Shown piece by piece: positions 8,253 through 16,251 of a DNA stretch of 50,000 nucleotides. A program made the position numbers and the translations under genes. The notes beneath the pieces were generated by a model that ran no database searches, had not been told where the DNA came from, and worked only from the letters and a program-made list of their open reading frames with translations. The DNA is from Terrabacter sp. Root181. Its GTDB lineage: Bacteria; Actinomycetota; Actinomycetes; Actinomycetales; Dermatophilaceae. The stretch lies in the NCBI RefSeq assembly GCF_001428505.1, contig NZ_LMHU01000005.1, forward strand, positions 579,298-629,297, written 5' to 3'. Every line of letters starts with the position of its first letter. Position 1 is the first letter of the stretch.

Positions 8253-9891
8253 CGAGGGGATCGCAGCGGGCGTTGAGACACTCGCCCGTCGCGAGGTCGA
8301 AGTCGAAGTTGTGACCCAGACACCGCAGCACACCGTCGCGGATGACCGCGCCGTGCGTGAGGTCCTCTCCTGCATGCGGGCAGTACCTGCTGACCTGCCA
8401 CCCGTGGTCGCCGTCGGTGAGGACGACGCTGTCGTTCGGGTTCCGCTCGGCCTCGAACGACTCCACGGCCGCGAGGGCGCCGGCATCCGCGTGCTTGAGC
8501 AACCCGACCAGGTAGTCGTTGTAGCGGTCCGGATCGCGCCACGCGGAGATGCGGAGGGAGAGGAACAGGTCCTCCCAGCGCACCCGGCCCATCAGCACCG
8601 CGTCGAGCCAGCGGGCCTCGACCGTGATCTGGTAGCCGGGGTGCGACGTGCTGCCGGTCAGGTCGACCCGGCACTCCGACGGTCCGAGCTCGACGTCCCA
8701 CGTCCCGCCGTCGTCGCCCGTGACGACGAAACGGACCGTCATCCCGATGCGGTGCAGGAAGTAGTCAGAGAGCGTCCCGAGCTCGGTGAAGTGGTCGGCG
8801 AAGCGTTGCGAGAGCCCACTGCCCCGGGGCGGATCGGGGTTGGCGGCATACACCGCGGCCACCTCGTGCGCCCGCCGCTCCGCATACTCACGCAGGTAGT
8901 CCCGCAGGGGGTCGGGCAGCCCCGCGTCGAGCGTGCCGTCGAGCGTGCCGTCGTGAGCGCCGCCCGCGAGGCTGAAACCGTCCCAGCGCGGGTCTCGGTC
9001 GACCACGCCGGTGCCCACGTCGATCCGGTCGCCGGGCATGAGCGGCTCGACGGCCATTCCGGGGAGCCTCGACCGGAGGAAGGCGGCGGCCTGGGCGGTG
9101 TCGGGGAAGATGCCGGGCGGTGCCATGCGCTCGTTGTGGTGGACGAGCACGGGATCGAGGAAGCAGGGCGGCCCGGCATACGGCATCACGGTCCGGGGCG
9201 GTGCCGCCCGCAGGAGCCGACTGACGGCCTTGAACTTGCCCATGCGCTTGTCCGCGCTGATCGAGGCGACGACCTCGGGTGGGTACTCGTAGCAGATGGG
9301 GTGCCACGACGCGCCCGACATCTGCACGCCCATGAGGTCGAGGGGGCGTCCAGCCTCCTGGGCGGCCCGCCGCAGCTGCGCCACCGAGAGGCGCGCGTCG
9401 TTCGTGTGGAGGATCGCGTGGCCGGCCGCGACGACGAGGATCGCCGAGTCGTGGCACATCGGCGACAGCTCCTGGATGACGGTGACCCAGTCCCCGCGGT
9501 CGTTGAGCGCCAGCCGCTCCCAGCTGCGGAGCTCGATGAGGACGTTGCGGATGCCGGCCGCGCGGATGCGTTGGACCATCTCCGGCGCGGGATAGCGAGG
9601 GACGACGATGCGCACACGCTCGGGAAGCTCCCGGAGGAGGTCGAGATCGAGGTGGTCGAGGTGCTCGTGCGAGATGGCCACCCAGTCGGCGTTCAGCACA
9701 TCCGCTCGTCGCAGGTGCGAGTTGTCGGGGAACGGGAACCATGAGCCGAGGAAGGCCCCTCCGGGCGACATCCACGGATCACACAGCATGGTGAGGTGGG
9801 GAGCGTCGATCCGCAGCCCAGCGTGCCCGAGAGAAGTGACAACAGGTGCGACCACGCGGCCATCGTCACGGACGGCGGGTGCAGCGGCCAC
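8215..9891 (-). CDS. metallo-beta-lactamase / SCP2-like / Rieske fusion protein
   Basis: This 558-aa protein joins three modules. Residues about 15-290 form a metallo-beta-lactamase fold with HEHLDH (His75, His77, Asp79, His80). Residues about 370-480 resemble a small SCP2-like lipid-binding fold. The C-terminus carries a Rieske [2Fe-2S] site: Cys504-x-His506 and Cys524-x-x-His527. The metallo-lactamase plus Rieske pairing recalls CMP-N-acetylneuraminate hydroxylase, but there the Rieske domain is N-terminal, so order is reversed here. The GTG start at 9891 is preceded by an AGGGGA ribosome binding site; later in-frame starts lack one. It is probably a redox monooxygenase or hydrolase of unknown substrate. 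It lies convergent to the EPS operon and overlaps its last gene. Confidence 0.82.
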   Translation of the reverse strand: MAAAPAVRDDGRVVAPVVTSLGHAGLRIDAPHLTMLCDPWMSPGGAFLGSWFPFPDNSHLRRADVLNADWVAISHEHLDHLDLDLLRELPERVRIVVPRYPAPEMVQRIRAAGIRNVLIELRSWERLALNDRGDWVTVIQELSPMCHDSAILVVAAGHAILHTNDARLSVAQLRRAAQEAGRPLDLMGVQMSGASWHPICYEYPPEVVASISADKRMGKFKAVSRLLRAAPPRTVMPYAGPPCFLDPVLVHHNERMAPPGIFPDTAQAAAFLRSRLPGMAVEPLMPGDRIDVGTGVVDRDPRWDGFSLAGGAHDGTLDGTLDAGLPDPLRDYLREYAERRAHEVAAVYAANPDPPRGSGLSQRFADHFTELGTLSDYFLHRIGMTVRFVVTGDDGGTWDVELGPSECRVDLTGSTSHPGYQITVEARWLDAVLMGRVRWEDLFLSLRISAWRDPDRYNDYLVGLLKHADAGALAAVESFEAERNPNDSVVLTDGDHGWQVSRYCPHAGEDLTHGAVIRDGVLRCLGHNFDFDLATGECLNARCDPLVTRPLGSPAVVP

Positions 9892-9950
9892 CGTCCCCTG
9901 TGTGACTCGCTTCTACGGCAGGTGCTGTACGCGACGCCTCGACACCTGTG

Positions 9951-9990
9951 CCCACGCCCGAGCCCGCTGGCGGGTAGGCACCGGCGTGGG
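9951..9990. terminator. nested hairpin between ThrE-like remnant and Rieske gene
   Basis: An 8-bp stem, CCCACGCC (9951-9958) with GGCGTGGG (9983-9990), encloses a second stem CCCGC/GCGGG (9963-9974). It lies between two minus-strand genes and could end transcription of the upstream remnant. There is no T-tract, as is usual in very GC-rich actinobacteria. Confidence 0.5.
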
Positions 9991-10004
9991 TCACCCGGTC
10001 ACGT

Positions 10005-10038
10005 GGTCACCCGGGTGACCCGGGTGACCCGGGTGACC
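10005..10038. repeat. CGGGTGACC 9-bp tandem repeat with palindromic head
   Basis: Three perfect CGGGTGACC units (10012-10038) are preceded by GGTCACC, so positions 10005-10020 form the 16-bp palindrome GGTCACCCGGGTGACC. In the ThrE-like reading frame the repeats encode a Gly-Ser-Pro tail. The sequence could be a slippage-prone minisatellite or a multimeric protein-binding site; nothing distinguishes these here. Confidence 0.7.
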
Positions 10039-10465
10039 AGGGAACGGTCGGAGGAGCACTCGGGTGCGCGCGGCGGGTGGTCGAGGGCAGTCGCTCGGTC
10101 GCGAGCAGGCCGATGGCGAGCGAGATCGCGACGGACGCCATCTGGACGAGGAAGTCACGCAGGTCGCCGAACCCGGAGACGACGTCGTCGCCGAGGAGCG
10201 CGGTGGCGCCGCGCAGGCCCAGGCCCCCGACGGTGAGCACGAAGAAGCCACCGAGGAGCAGCACGAGACGCGGTGGCCGGCCGGCCGGCCGCGACGCGAT
10301 CCCCGCGAAGGTGCCGAGGGCGATACCGGCCAGGAGGGTGCCGGTGATGTCTCCCACGAGCCGCGTGGCGCCCTGCTGGACCAGGTAGGTGCCGATGATG
10401 GTCGGGACGAGCCAGGGCAGCGTCGAGAGCGGGGCGAAGGCGCCGCCGAAACCACGCGAGTCCGG
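10007..10465 (-). pseudogene. truncated threonine/serine exporter (ThrE/YjjB C-terminal domain)
   Basis: The recognisable stretch is about 120 residues with four hydrophobic helices. It includes LLLGGFFVLTVGGLGLRGATAL, which fits the ThrE C-terminal domain (the YjjB half of YjjP/YjjB exporters) where the family has a conserved PG..GLRG turn. No convincing start codon or ribosome binding site precedes it. The frame stays open upstream only by running antisense through the promoter of the divergent hydrolase. The N-terminal ThrE half is absent. I therefore call it a remnant rather than a working exporter. A stand-alone YjjB-like protein using a non-standard start is the alternative. The 5' boundary is approximate. 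Confidence 0.5.
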
Positions 10466-10540
10466 GAAATCTCGGTGTCTATGCCCTGGATTCCCACGCT
10501 GGTCGATAGCGTGCGAGGCACCCTGAGGTGAGGAGAGTCC

Positions 10541-10642
10541 ATGTCGAACCAGTCGCATACGGACCGGCACGGGCACGGTTCTCGTGTTGATCGCCCGTTG
10601 ACGGCCGGCGCGCCGTTCTCCACGGCGCGCGGGGAGGTGTGA
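10541..10642 (+). CDS. 33-aa small ORF coupled to alpha/beta hydrolase
   Basis: An ATG at 10541 is preceded by GAGGAGAG at good spacing and opens a 33-codon frame ending at TGA 10640-10642. The predicted peptide is polar and His/Arg-rich (begins MSNQSHTDRHGHG), without a signal or membrane segment. Its last codons, GGG-GAG-GTG, double as the ribosome binding site of the hydrolase that starts 5 nt later, so translation of the two is likely linked. It may be a small protein or only a translational leader. I do not recognise a family. Confidence 0.5.
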   Translation: MSNQSHTDRHGHGSRVDRPLTAGAPFSTARGEV

Positions 10643-10646
10643 CGCG

Positions 10647-11516
10647 GTGACCACCTCCGGGCTGGCCGAGCGATGGACGTCCAACGACGGCGTCAAGGTC
10701 TTCTACCGCGAGTCGTCGGGGCCGCCGGGTGCGGCCCCGATGATGCACCTGCACGGCTTCGGGCTCTCAGGTCGTTACCTGCTCCCGACGGCCGAGCTGC
10801 TCGCCGGCGAGTTCCGGACGCTCGTGCCCGACCTCCCGGGCTTCGGGCGCAGCGGACGGCCGCGTCAGCCCCTAGACGTGCCCGAGCTGGCCCAGGCGGC
10901 AGCGGAGTTCCTCGACGACCGGGGCATCGAGAAGGTGACGCTCGTCGGCAACTCGATGGGCTGCGCCGTCATCTGCGAGTTCGCGCACCTCTACCCGGAG
11001 CGGCTCGAGCGGGCCGTGCTCGTCGCGCCTGCGGGTGGGCTCCACAACCAGCCGCTGCCCCGGGCGCTCCGACAGCTCGCGCGGGACGGCATACGCGAGC
11101 CGTTGGGGCTCATGCAGGTGGCGGTGCCGGACTACTTGAGGTTCGGGGTGCCGAGCACGCTGCGGATGTTCCGCGCCCTGACCCGCTACCCGGCGCTCGA
11201 CCGGCTGCTGCAGCTGCACATCCCGACCCTCGTCGTGCTCGGGAGCGCCGATCCGCTCATGCCCGCGCCGCCGAGGGTCAAGGAGGTGGCTGGGCAGATC
11301 GACAACTCGGTCCTGCTCGTCGTCATCCACGGAGCCGCCCACGCCATCAACTTCAGCCACCCGGGCGAGCTGGCCAACGTCATCCGGCAGTTCATGTCCG
11401 ACGAGCCGATCGTCGACGACCCGGACTCACCGGGGCAGGCCCGCGTCTACGAGATCCACCGGGGTGTCCACCTGCCCGGCCCGACGGACGGGCAGGTGGA
11501 CGACGGCTCGGCGTGA
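10647..11516 (+). CDS. alpha/beta-fold hydrolase
   Basis: This 289-aa protein has a complete alpha/beta hydrolase triad: nucleophile elbow GNSMG (Ser103), acid in GSADP (Asp202), and His232 in GAAHAINFSHP. The HLHGFGLSG segment near residue 33 supplies the oxyanion hole. It resembles the ester or C-C bond hydrolases of aromatic degradation (MhpC/BphD-like), but the substrate cannot be assigned. The GTG start is chosen because GGAGG lies 9 nt upstream, inside the tail of the 33-aa ORF. The gene ends one base before the stop of the convergent secreted protein, and a 12-bp hairpin sits inside its last 50 bp. Confidence 0.88.
   Translation: MTTSGLAERWTSNDGVKVFYRESSGPPGAAPMMHLHGFGLSGRYLLPTAELLAGEFRTLVPDLPGFGRSGRPRQPLDVPELAQAAAEFLDDRGIEKVTLVGNSMGCAVICEFAHLYPERLERAVLVAPAGGLHNQPLPRALRQLARDGIREPLGLMQVAVPDYLRFGVPSTLRMFRALTRYPALDRLLQLHIPTLVVLGSADPLMPAPPRVKEVAGQIDNSVLLVVIHGAAHAINFSHPGELANVIRQFMSDEPIVDDPDSPGQARVYEIHRGVHLPGPTDGQVDDGSA
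11467..11500. terminator. perfect 12-bp hairpin inside 3' end of hydrolase gene
   Basis: TCCACCTGCCCG (11467-11478) pairs perfectly with CGGGCAGGTGGA (11489-11500) across a 10-nt loop. It lies in the last codons of the hydrolase and 20 bp before the convergent gene's stop. The two genes leave no intergenic space, so a coding-embedded bidirectional terminator is a reasonable reading. No T-tract follows. Confidence 0.55.
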
Positions 11517-11517
11517 C

Positions 11518-12375
11518 TCAGGCGCGCGGCCTGCGCAGGCGGAACGAGTCCGAGTCGGTCGCCTGGACCTGCTGACCGGTGAAGGCGTCGTTGGCCGTCG
11601 CCGTCGTGCTCACCGTGACGCTGCCGGCCTGGAACCGCTCGGCGCCGACGTAGACGGGGAAGTCCCAGGTATACGTCCGCCCCACCCAGCAGTCGACGTA
11701 CACCGAGGCGGAGCCGGCCACGGTCGTCTTGCGGACGGTCTGCGAGACGACCCCACCGACGACGGTCGGTGCGTCGGAGGAGCACGTCAGCGTGCCGGTG
11801 ACGACGACGCCGCCCTCCTGGGTGAGGGTGGCCTCGGTGTTCGCGACGGTGAGCTGCAGCAGCGGCGCGGCGGTGGCCAGCCCGACGTCGATCTGGCCGC
11901 GGGCCGCCGGCGTCTGGTCGTCGCAGTGCTGCTCGAAGGTGGCCGCGAACCGCGTCACCGCGCCCGAGGTGTCGGTGGTGATCGTCTGGACCGTGAAGGT
12001 CGAGGACGACGTGTTGCACCCACGGCCGTTGCCGCCGTAGTCGAACCCGGCCACCCCGACGTCGTTGAACGGGTATCGGGTGGCCGTATAGGTCGTGCCG
12101 GACGTCAGCGCCTGGCCGGTGGGTGCGGCGGCGTCGATGGTCCAGCCGTCGCCGTTCGCGGCCTGGATCGTGACGGCGACGTGCTGGGCGTCGCCGGACA
12201 GTGAGATCCGGTCACCGGGGGTGCTGTACGCGTACGACAGCCCTTCGGTGATGTAGTCGCCGGCATCCCCCTGGATGGCGACGGTGCCCGCCCCCGGAGC
12301 GGCGTGGACCGGAGCGGCCAGCGTGACCGCTGCGACGACGGCGAGGCTGAGTGCGGATGTGAGTGTGCGCAGCAA
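11518..12375 (-). CDS. secreted beta-rich protein of unknown function
   Basis: This 285-aa protein starts with a classical signal peptide (hydrophobic core TSALSLAVVAAVTLA, likely cleavage after VHA near residue 25). The mature part is rich in Thr, Val, Gly and Asp and reads as beta strands. Cysteines occur in GRGCNT, EQHCDD, TLTCSS and VDCWVG and could form two disulfides. The start is a TTG at 12375 with AGGGGAG at ideal spacing; no ATG or GTG start lies near the signal peptide. It is probably an extracellular protein. I see no catalytic motif, sortase signal or membrane anchor. Confidence 0.75.
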   Translation of the reverse strand: MLRTLTSALSLAVVAAVTLAAPVHAAPGAGTVAIQGDAGDYITEGLSYAYSTPGDRISLSGDAQHVAVTIQAANGDGWTIDAAAPTGQALTSGTTYTATRYPFNDVGVAGFDYGGNGRGCNTSSSTFTVQTITTDTSGAVTRFAATFEQHCDDQTPAARGQIDVGLATAAPLLQLTVANTEATLTQEGGVVVTGTLTCSSDAPTVVGGVVSQTVRKTTVAGSASVYVDCWVGRTYTWDFPVYVGAERFQAGSVTVSTTATANDAFTGQQVQATDSDSFRLRRPRA

Positions 12376-12520
12376 GAGGTGCTCCCCTGCTCGGTGCCCG
12401 TTGGGGCTGATCCGTCCGACCCCTGCTTGATCGGTGGACGAACGCTATGCCTGTGACGGGTCTCCGTGGGGCCTTGTGGGGTCGCCGTCTTCGAACGGCC
12501 CGCGTGTCGTCCGGGTCGGC

Positions 12521-12964
12521 TCACGCGTCGTCGCGGTAGGGGTCGGTGATCTCGCGCAGGAGGGTGAGCGCGTCGCGCAGCTCCCGCATGCGCCTCGGGC
12601 CGAGGTGGCGCTCCCACTCCTGCTCGATGCGTCGCTCCTCGGCGCGGGCGATCGGCAACAGGGCCTCGGCCTTCCCGGTGAGCCGGACGAGGCGGGCCCG
12701 GCCGTCCGTCGGGTCAGGCACCCGCTCGACGTAGCCGGCGTGCTCGAGCCGGTCGACGATCGCGGTGGCCGTCTGCTTCGTGACCTGTGCCTGCTCGGCG
12801 AGGTCCGTGAGGCGGGTCCCGTGTGGTCCGATGCGCGCGGCGACGCGCGCCTGGGCCAGGGTGATGTCGTCGATGCCGGCGCGGCGCATCGCCGCGACGA
12901 CTCGCGTCTCGACGTCGCGCGACGCGATGAACATGAGGAGGCCGACGAACGGCTCGGATGTCAT
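12521..12964 (-). CDS. MarR-family transcriptional regulator
   Basis: This 147-aa protein is a normal-length MarR winged-helix repressor. The recognition region LTDLAEQAQVTKQTATAIVDRLEHAGYVER (split around residues 52-82) and the wing DPTDGRARLVRLT are clear, flanked by dimerisation helices. It is divergent from the DsbA-like nitroreductase-family gene, with 80 bp between starts containing a palindrome and phased repeats. By the usual MarR logic it should repress itself and that neighbour until a phenolic, oxidant or electrophile ligand is bound. The ligand is not known. The adjacent mycothiol-dependent genes suggest a thiol or xenobiotic stress role. Confidence 0.92.
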   Translation of the reverse strand: MTSEPFVGLLMFIASRDVETRVVAAMRRAGIDDITLAQARVAARIGPHGTRLTDLAEQAQVTKQTATAIVDRLEHAGYVERVPDPTDGRARLVRLTGKAEALLPIARAEERRIEQEWERHLGPRRMRELRDALTLLREITDPYRDDA

Positions 12965-12984
12965 GACACCTCTTGAAACTAGTC

Positions 12985-13028
12985 ATATAGTCGAACTATA
13001 TTGGTCAGGCTATCGAACTAGATGATAG
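12985..13028. promoter_or_regulatory. probable MarR operator in divergent promoter
   Basis: The palindrome ATATAGTCGAACTATAT (12985-13001) is 7-3-7 and perfect. A second element, CTATC-9-GATAG, spans 13010-13028. The octamer TCGAACTA is repeated at 12991 and 13013, exactly 22 bp or two helical turns apart. This AT-rich block stands out in a very GC-rich region and sits between the MarR gene and its divergent partner, as expected for an operator. Confidence 0.75.
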
Positions 13029-13044
13029 CGAGAGGAGTAGAGCG

Positions 13045-13671
13045 ATGAGCGCTCGACCTGCCGTCGTCGACCTGTGGTTCGACCCCGTGTGCCCGTACTC
13101 GTGGACCGCGTCTCGCTGGCTCGAGGAGGTCCGGGCGCGCCTGCCCCTCGAGGTCCACCACCACGTCATGAGCCTCTACCTGCTCAACGAGCGCCGCACC
13201 GACGTCGCTCCGGAGTACCGCCGGAACGTGGAGGACTCGCGAGGGCCGTCACGCGTCGCCACCGCGCTGGTGGAACGCTGCGGCGAGGAGGCCCTGGGTG
13301 CCTTCTACACCGCGTTCGGCACCCTGGTCTTCGACGTGTGGCGCCGCCCCACGAGTGCGGAGTACCACGTCGCGGTGCGGTCGACGCTCGCCTCGCTCGG
13401 TCTCTCCGCCGACCTCGAGGACGCCATGGAGACCGACGAGCACGACGAGGCCATGCGCCGCAGCCACGACGCGGGACTCGCCCGGGTCGGTGGAGAGGTC
13501 GGCACTCCGACGATCCACCTCGACGGCACGGCCTTCTACGGGCCCGTGCTCAACGCGATCCCGCGCGGCGACGACGCGCTGCGTGTCTTCGAGGGTGCTC
13601 GGCTGCTCGCCGGCTACCCCGAGTTCTTCGAGCTGAAGCGGACCCGGTCGCGGCCGCCCGTCTTCACCTGA
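13045..13671 (+). CDS. DsbA-fold mycothiol-dependent nitroreductase family protein
   Basis: This 208-aa protein closely follows the layout of Mycobacterium Rv2466c. It starts VDLWFDPVCPYSW (Cys16 at the redox site), has the cis-Pro loop VGTPTIHLDG, and ends GYPEFFELKRTRSRPPVF. The fold is a thioredoxin domain with a helical insertion. The active site is CPYS rather than the CPWC of Rv2466c, so the second cysteine is missing (Ser19). It would then work as a monothiol enzyme with mycothiol as partner. Start is an ATG with GAGAGGAG upstream. It is divergent from the MarR gene and probably under its control. Confidence 0.85.
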   Translation: MSARPAVVDLWFDPVCPYSWTASRWLEEVRARLPLEVHHHVMSLYLLNERRTDVAPEYRRNVEDSRGPSRVATALVERCGEEALGAFYTAFGTLVFDVWRRPTSAEYHVAVRSTLASLGLSADLEDAMETDEHDEAMRRSHDAGLARVGGEVGTPTIHLDGTAFYGPVLNAIPRGDDALRVFEGARLLAGYPEFFELKRTRSRPPVFT

Positions 13672-13726
13672 TCCAGACCATGCCGCGCGCGCAGCTGCGC
13701 CACGATGACAGACAGGAGGGATCGAC

Positions 13727-14410
13727 ATGGGACCTGACGTCACACGACCGGACCTCGACGAGATCTGGACCGCGATCGACGACCAACGCGTCCGCACCGT
13801 GGAGATGCTCGAGGAGCTCACCGACGAGCAGTGGGAGCATCCGTCGCTCTGCGAGGGCTGGACGGTGCGGCACGTCGCGGCGCACCTGACCCTCCAGCGC
13901 CAGCACCTGTCGGACGTCGTCCGTCTCCTGGTCGAGCACCCGCGCCTGCTGCGCAGCGTCGGTCTCAACCGCATGATCCGCGACTCGGCCGTGGTCCGGG
14001 CCGCGCTGCCGACCGACGAGATCGTCGCGCGCATCCGGGCCGGCATCGGGTCACGACGGCACAACTCCTTCGTGACGCCACGCGAGACCCTGACCGACAG
14101 TCTCGTCCACGCCCAGGACATGGCGATCCCGCTCGGCATCGACCTCGAGATGCAGACGGGCGGCGCGCTGATCGCCCTCGACCGCACGTGGGCGACCCGA
14201 CACACCTGGCTCGGCATGGTGGTCCGACAGCTGCCGATCGACGGCTACCGACTCGTGGCCACCGACGCGGACTGGACGGCAGGCAGTGGTCCACCGGTCA
14301 TCGGACCCGTCGCCGCGCTCCTACTGCTCGTCACCGGTCGTCCGGTCGCGCTCGCGCGACTCGAGGGGGACGGCGCCGCCCAGCTGAAGATGCAGGCGCA
14401 GCCCGCCTGA
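13727..14410 (+). CDS. maleylpyruvate isomerase family mycothiol-dependent enzyme
   Basis: This 227-aa protein has the DinB-like four-helix metal-binding fold of the mycothiol-dependent maleylpyruvate isomerase family. The expected pattern is present: the tryptophan block SLCEGWTVRHVAAHL with His49 and His53, then a downstream metal ligand His128 in DSLVHAQDMAIPLG. AGGAGGGATC provides a strong ribosome binding site for the ATG at 13727. It follows the DsbA-like gene by 55 bp and probably shares its transcript. Members act in thiol-dependent isomerisation or thiol transfer; the specific reaction is unknown. Confidence 0.85.
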   Translation: MGPDVTRPDLDEIWTAIDDQRVRTVEMLEELTDEQWEHPSLCEGWTVRHVAAHLTLQRQHLSDVVRLLVEHPRLLRSVGLNRMIRDSAVVRAALPTDEIVARIRAGIGSRRHNSFVTPRETLTDSLVHAQDMAIPLGIDLEMQTGGALIALDRTWATRHTWLGMVVRQLPIDGYRLVATDADWTAGSGPPVIGPVAALLLLVTGRPVALARLEGDGAAQLKMQAQPA

Positions 14411-14455
14411 CGGCATACCTCCGGGGGTGGCGACGGCCACGGCGGACATCCCTTG

Positions 14456-14475
14456 CGCCCGCGGGGACGCGGGCG
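14456..14475. terminator. hairpin between isomerase-family gene and acyl-CoA synthetase
   Basis: CGCCCGC (14456-14462) pairs with GCGGGCG (14469-14475) over a 6-nt loop. It lies in the 112-bp gap after the mycothiol-dependent enzyme gene. It may be that gene's terminator or a leader hairpin of the acyl-CoA synthetase mRNA. The gap also contains one CGGCATAC octamer at 14411-14418. Confidence 0.45.
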
Positions 14476-14522
14476 GTTGGGTGTGGTGAGACCGTCCACC
14501 GCCGCACGCCGGGAGGCCACCG

Positions 14523-16166
14523 ATGACCGCCGCACCGCCCGCCACGCTCGACCCGAGCCTCTCGCACACGCGGGGCGAGACCGACACCCCACTGCTCGAG
14601 ACGACGATCGGCGACAGCTTCGACGCCACGGTCGAGCGATTCGGCGAGCGTGACGCCCTCGTCGACGTCACGCAGGGCCGTCGCTGGACGTACGCCGAGC
14701 TGCGGGGCGACGTGGACCGGCTGGCTCGCGCGCTGCTCGCCGTGGGCGTCGTCACGGGGGACCGCGTCGGCATCTGGGCCCCCAACTGCTCCGAGTGGAC
14801 GCTCGTGCAGTACGCGACCGCGAAGATCGGCGCCATCCTCGTCAACATCAACCCGGCCTACCGGTCCCACGAGCTGCAGTACGTCCTCGGCCAGGCCGGC
14901 ATCTCGACGCTCGTCGCGGCCGAGTCGTTCAAGACGAGCAACTACCGGCAGATGATCGACGAGGTGCGCGACGAGGTCGGCGGCCTCGAGCGGGTCGTCT
15001 ACATCGGCACCTCGGACTGGGACGAGCTCGTCGCCCGCGCCGACGAGGTGGCGCCCGAGGAGCTCGCGCGCGTGCAGGCCGGGCTCGCGAACACCGACCC
15101 GATCAACATCCAGTACACCTCCGGCACAACGGGATTCCCCAAAGGCGCGACGCTGAGCCACCGCAACATCCTCAACAACGGCTACTTCGTCGGCGAGCTG
15201 TGCGACTACACCGAGGCCGACCGGGTCTGCATCCCCGTGCCCTTCTACCACTGCTTCGGGATGGTCATGGGCAACCTCGCCTGCACGACGCACGGCGCCT
15301 GCATGGTCATCCCGGCACCCGGCTTCGACCCCGCCCTGACCCTGCAGGCGACCCAGGACGAGAAGGTCACCTCGCTCTACGGCGTGCCGACGATGTTCAT
15401 CGCGGAGTGGAACCTGCCGTCGTTCGCCGACTTCGACCTGTCCACCGTGCGCACCGGCATCATGGCCGGATCTCCTTGTCCCGCAGAGCTGATGAAGAAG
15501 CTCATCGCGGCCGGCATCGAGGAGATGACGATCTGCTACGGCATGACGGAGACGTCGCCGGTGTCGACGCAGAACCGCACCGACGACTCGTTCGAGCAGA
15601 AGGTCGGCACGGTCGGCCGCGTCGGACCGCACCTCGAGATCAAGATCGTGGATCCCGTGACGGGAGAGACCCTTCCGCGGGGCACGGCCGGCGAGTTCCT
15701 GACCAAGGGCTACTCGGTCATGCTCGGCTACTGGGAGCAGCCGGACAAGACGGCCGAGGCCATCGAGGACGGGTGGATGCACACCGGCGACATCGGCGTC
15801 ATGCACGACGACGGCTACGTCGAGATCACCGGCCGCATCAAGGACATGGTCATCCGCGGCGGCGAGAACGTCTATCCCCGAGAGATCGAAGAGTTCCTCT
15901 ACACGCACCCTGACATCCTCGACGCCCAGGTCATCGGCGTCCCGGACGAGAAGTACGGCGAGGAGCTCTGCGCGTGGGTGCGGATGAAGGACGGTGCGAC
16001 GCCGCTCACCGCCGAGTCGCTGCGCGAGTTCTGCACGGGTCAGCTCGCCCACTACAAGATCCCGCGCTACGTCGAGATCGTCGACGAGTTCCCGATGACG
16101 GTGACCGGCAAGATCCGCAAGGTCGAGATGCGTGAGACCACCGCCAAGAAGCTCGGCCTCGGCTGA
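14523..16166 (+). CDS. AMP-dependent fatty-acyl-CoA synthetase family
   Basis: This 547-aa ANL-superfamily enzyme activates a carboxylic acid with ATP and transfers it to CoA. Motifs in order are the P-loop YTSGTTGFPKG (about 197-207), YGMTETSPVS (about 339-348), the hinge block TGDIGVM...GRIKDM, the GGENVYPREIEEFL segment, and the catalytic lysine in TGKIRK near residue 530. The overall sequence is typical of medium- to long-chain FadD-like enzymes and lacks carrier-protein domains. The ATG at 14523 has GGGAGG upstream. A 13-bp terminator follows at 16252, so it is probably monocistronic. Confidence 0.92.
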   Translation: MTAAPPATLDPSLSHTRGETDTPLLETTIGDSFDATVERFGERDALVDVTQGRRWTYAELRGDVDRLARALLAVGVVTGDRVGIWAPNCSEWTLVQYATAKIGAILVNINPAYRSHELQYVLGQAGISTLVAAESFKTSNYRQMIDEVRDEVGGLERVVYIGTSDWDELVARADEVAPEELARVQAGLANTDPINIQYTSGTTGFPKGATLSHRNILNNGYFVGELCDYTEADRVCIPVPFYHCFGMVMGNLACTTHGACMVIPAPGFDPALTLQATQDEKVTSLYGVPTMFIAEWNLPSFADFDLSTVRTGIMAGSPCPAELMKKLIAAGIEEMTICYGMTETSPVSTQNRTDDSFEQKVGTVGRVGPHLEIKIVDPVTGETLPRGTAGEFLTKGYSVMLGYWEQPDKTAEAIEDGWMHTGDIGVMHDDGYVEITGRIKDMVIRGGENVYPREIEEFLYTHPDILDAQVIGVPDEKYGEELCAWVRMKDGATPLTAESLREFCTGQLAHYKIPRYVEIVDEFPMTVTGKIRKVEMRETTAKKLGLG

Positions 16167-16251
16167 GTGCCGGGGTCGGCCTGCGGGCGCGTCCGTGGAG
16201 CAAGCGGATTCGCGGACGCAGGCGTCTCGGGAGGTCGTGCCGCCCGGCGAT

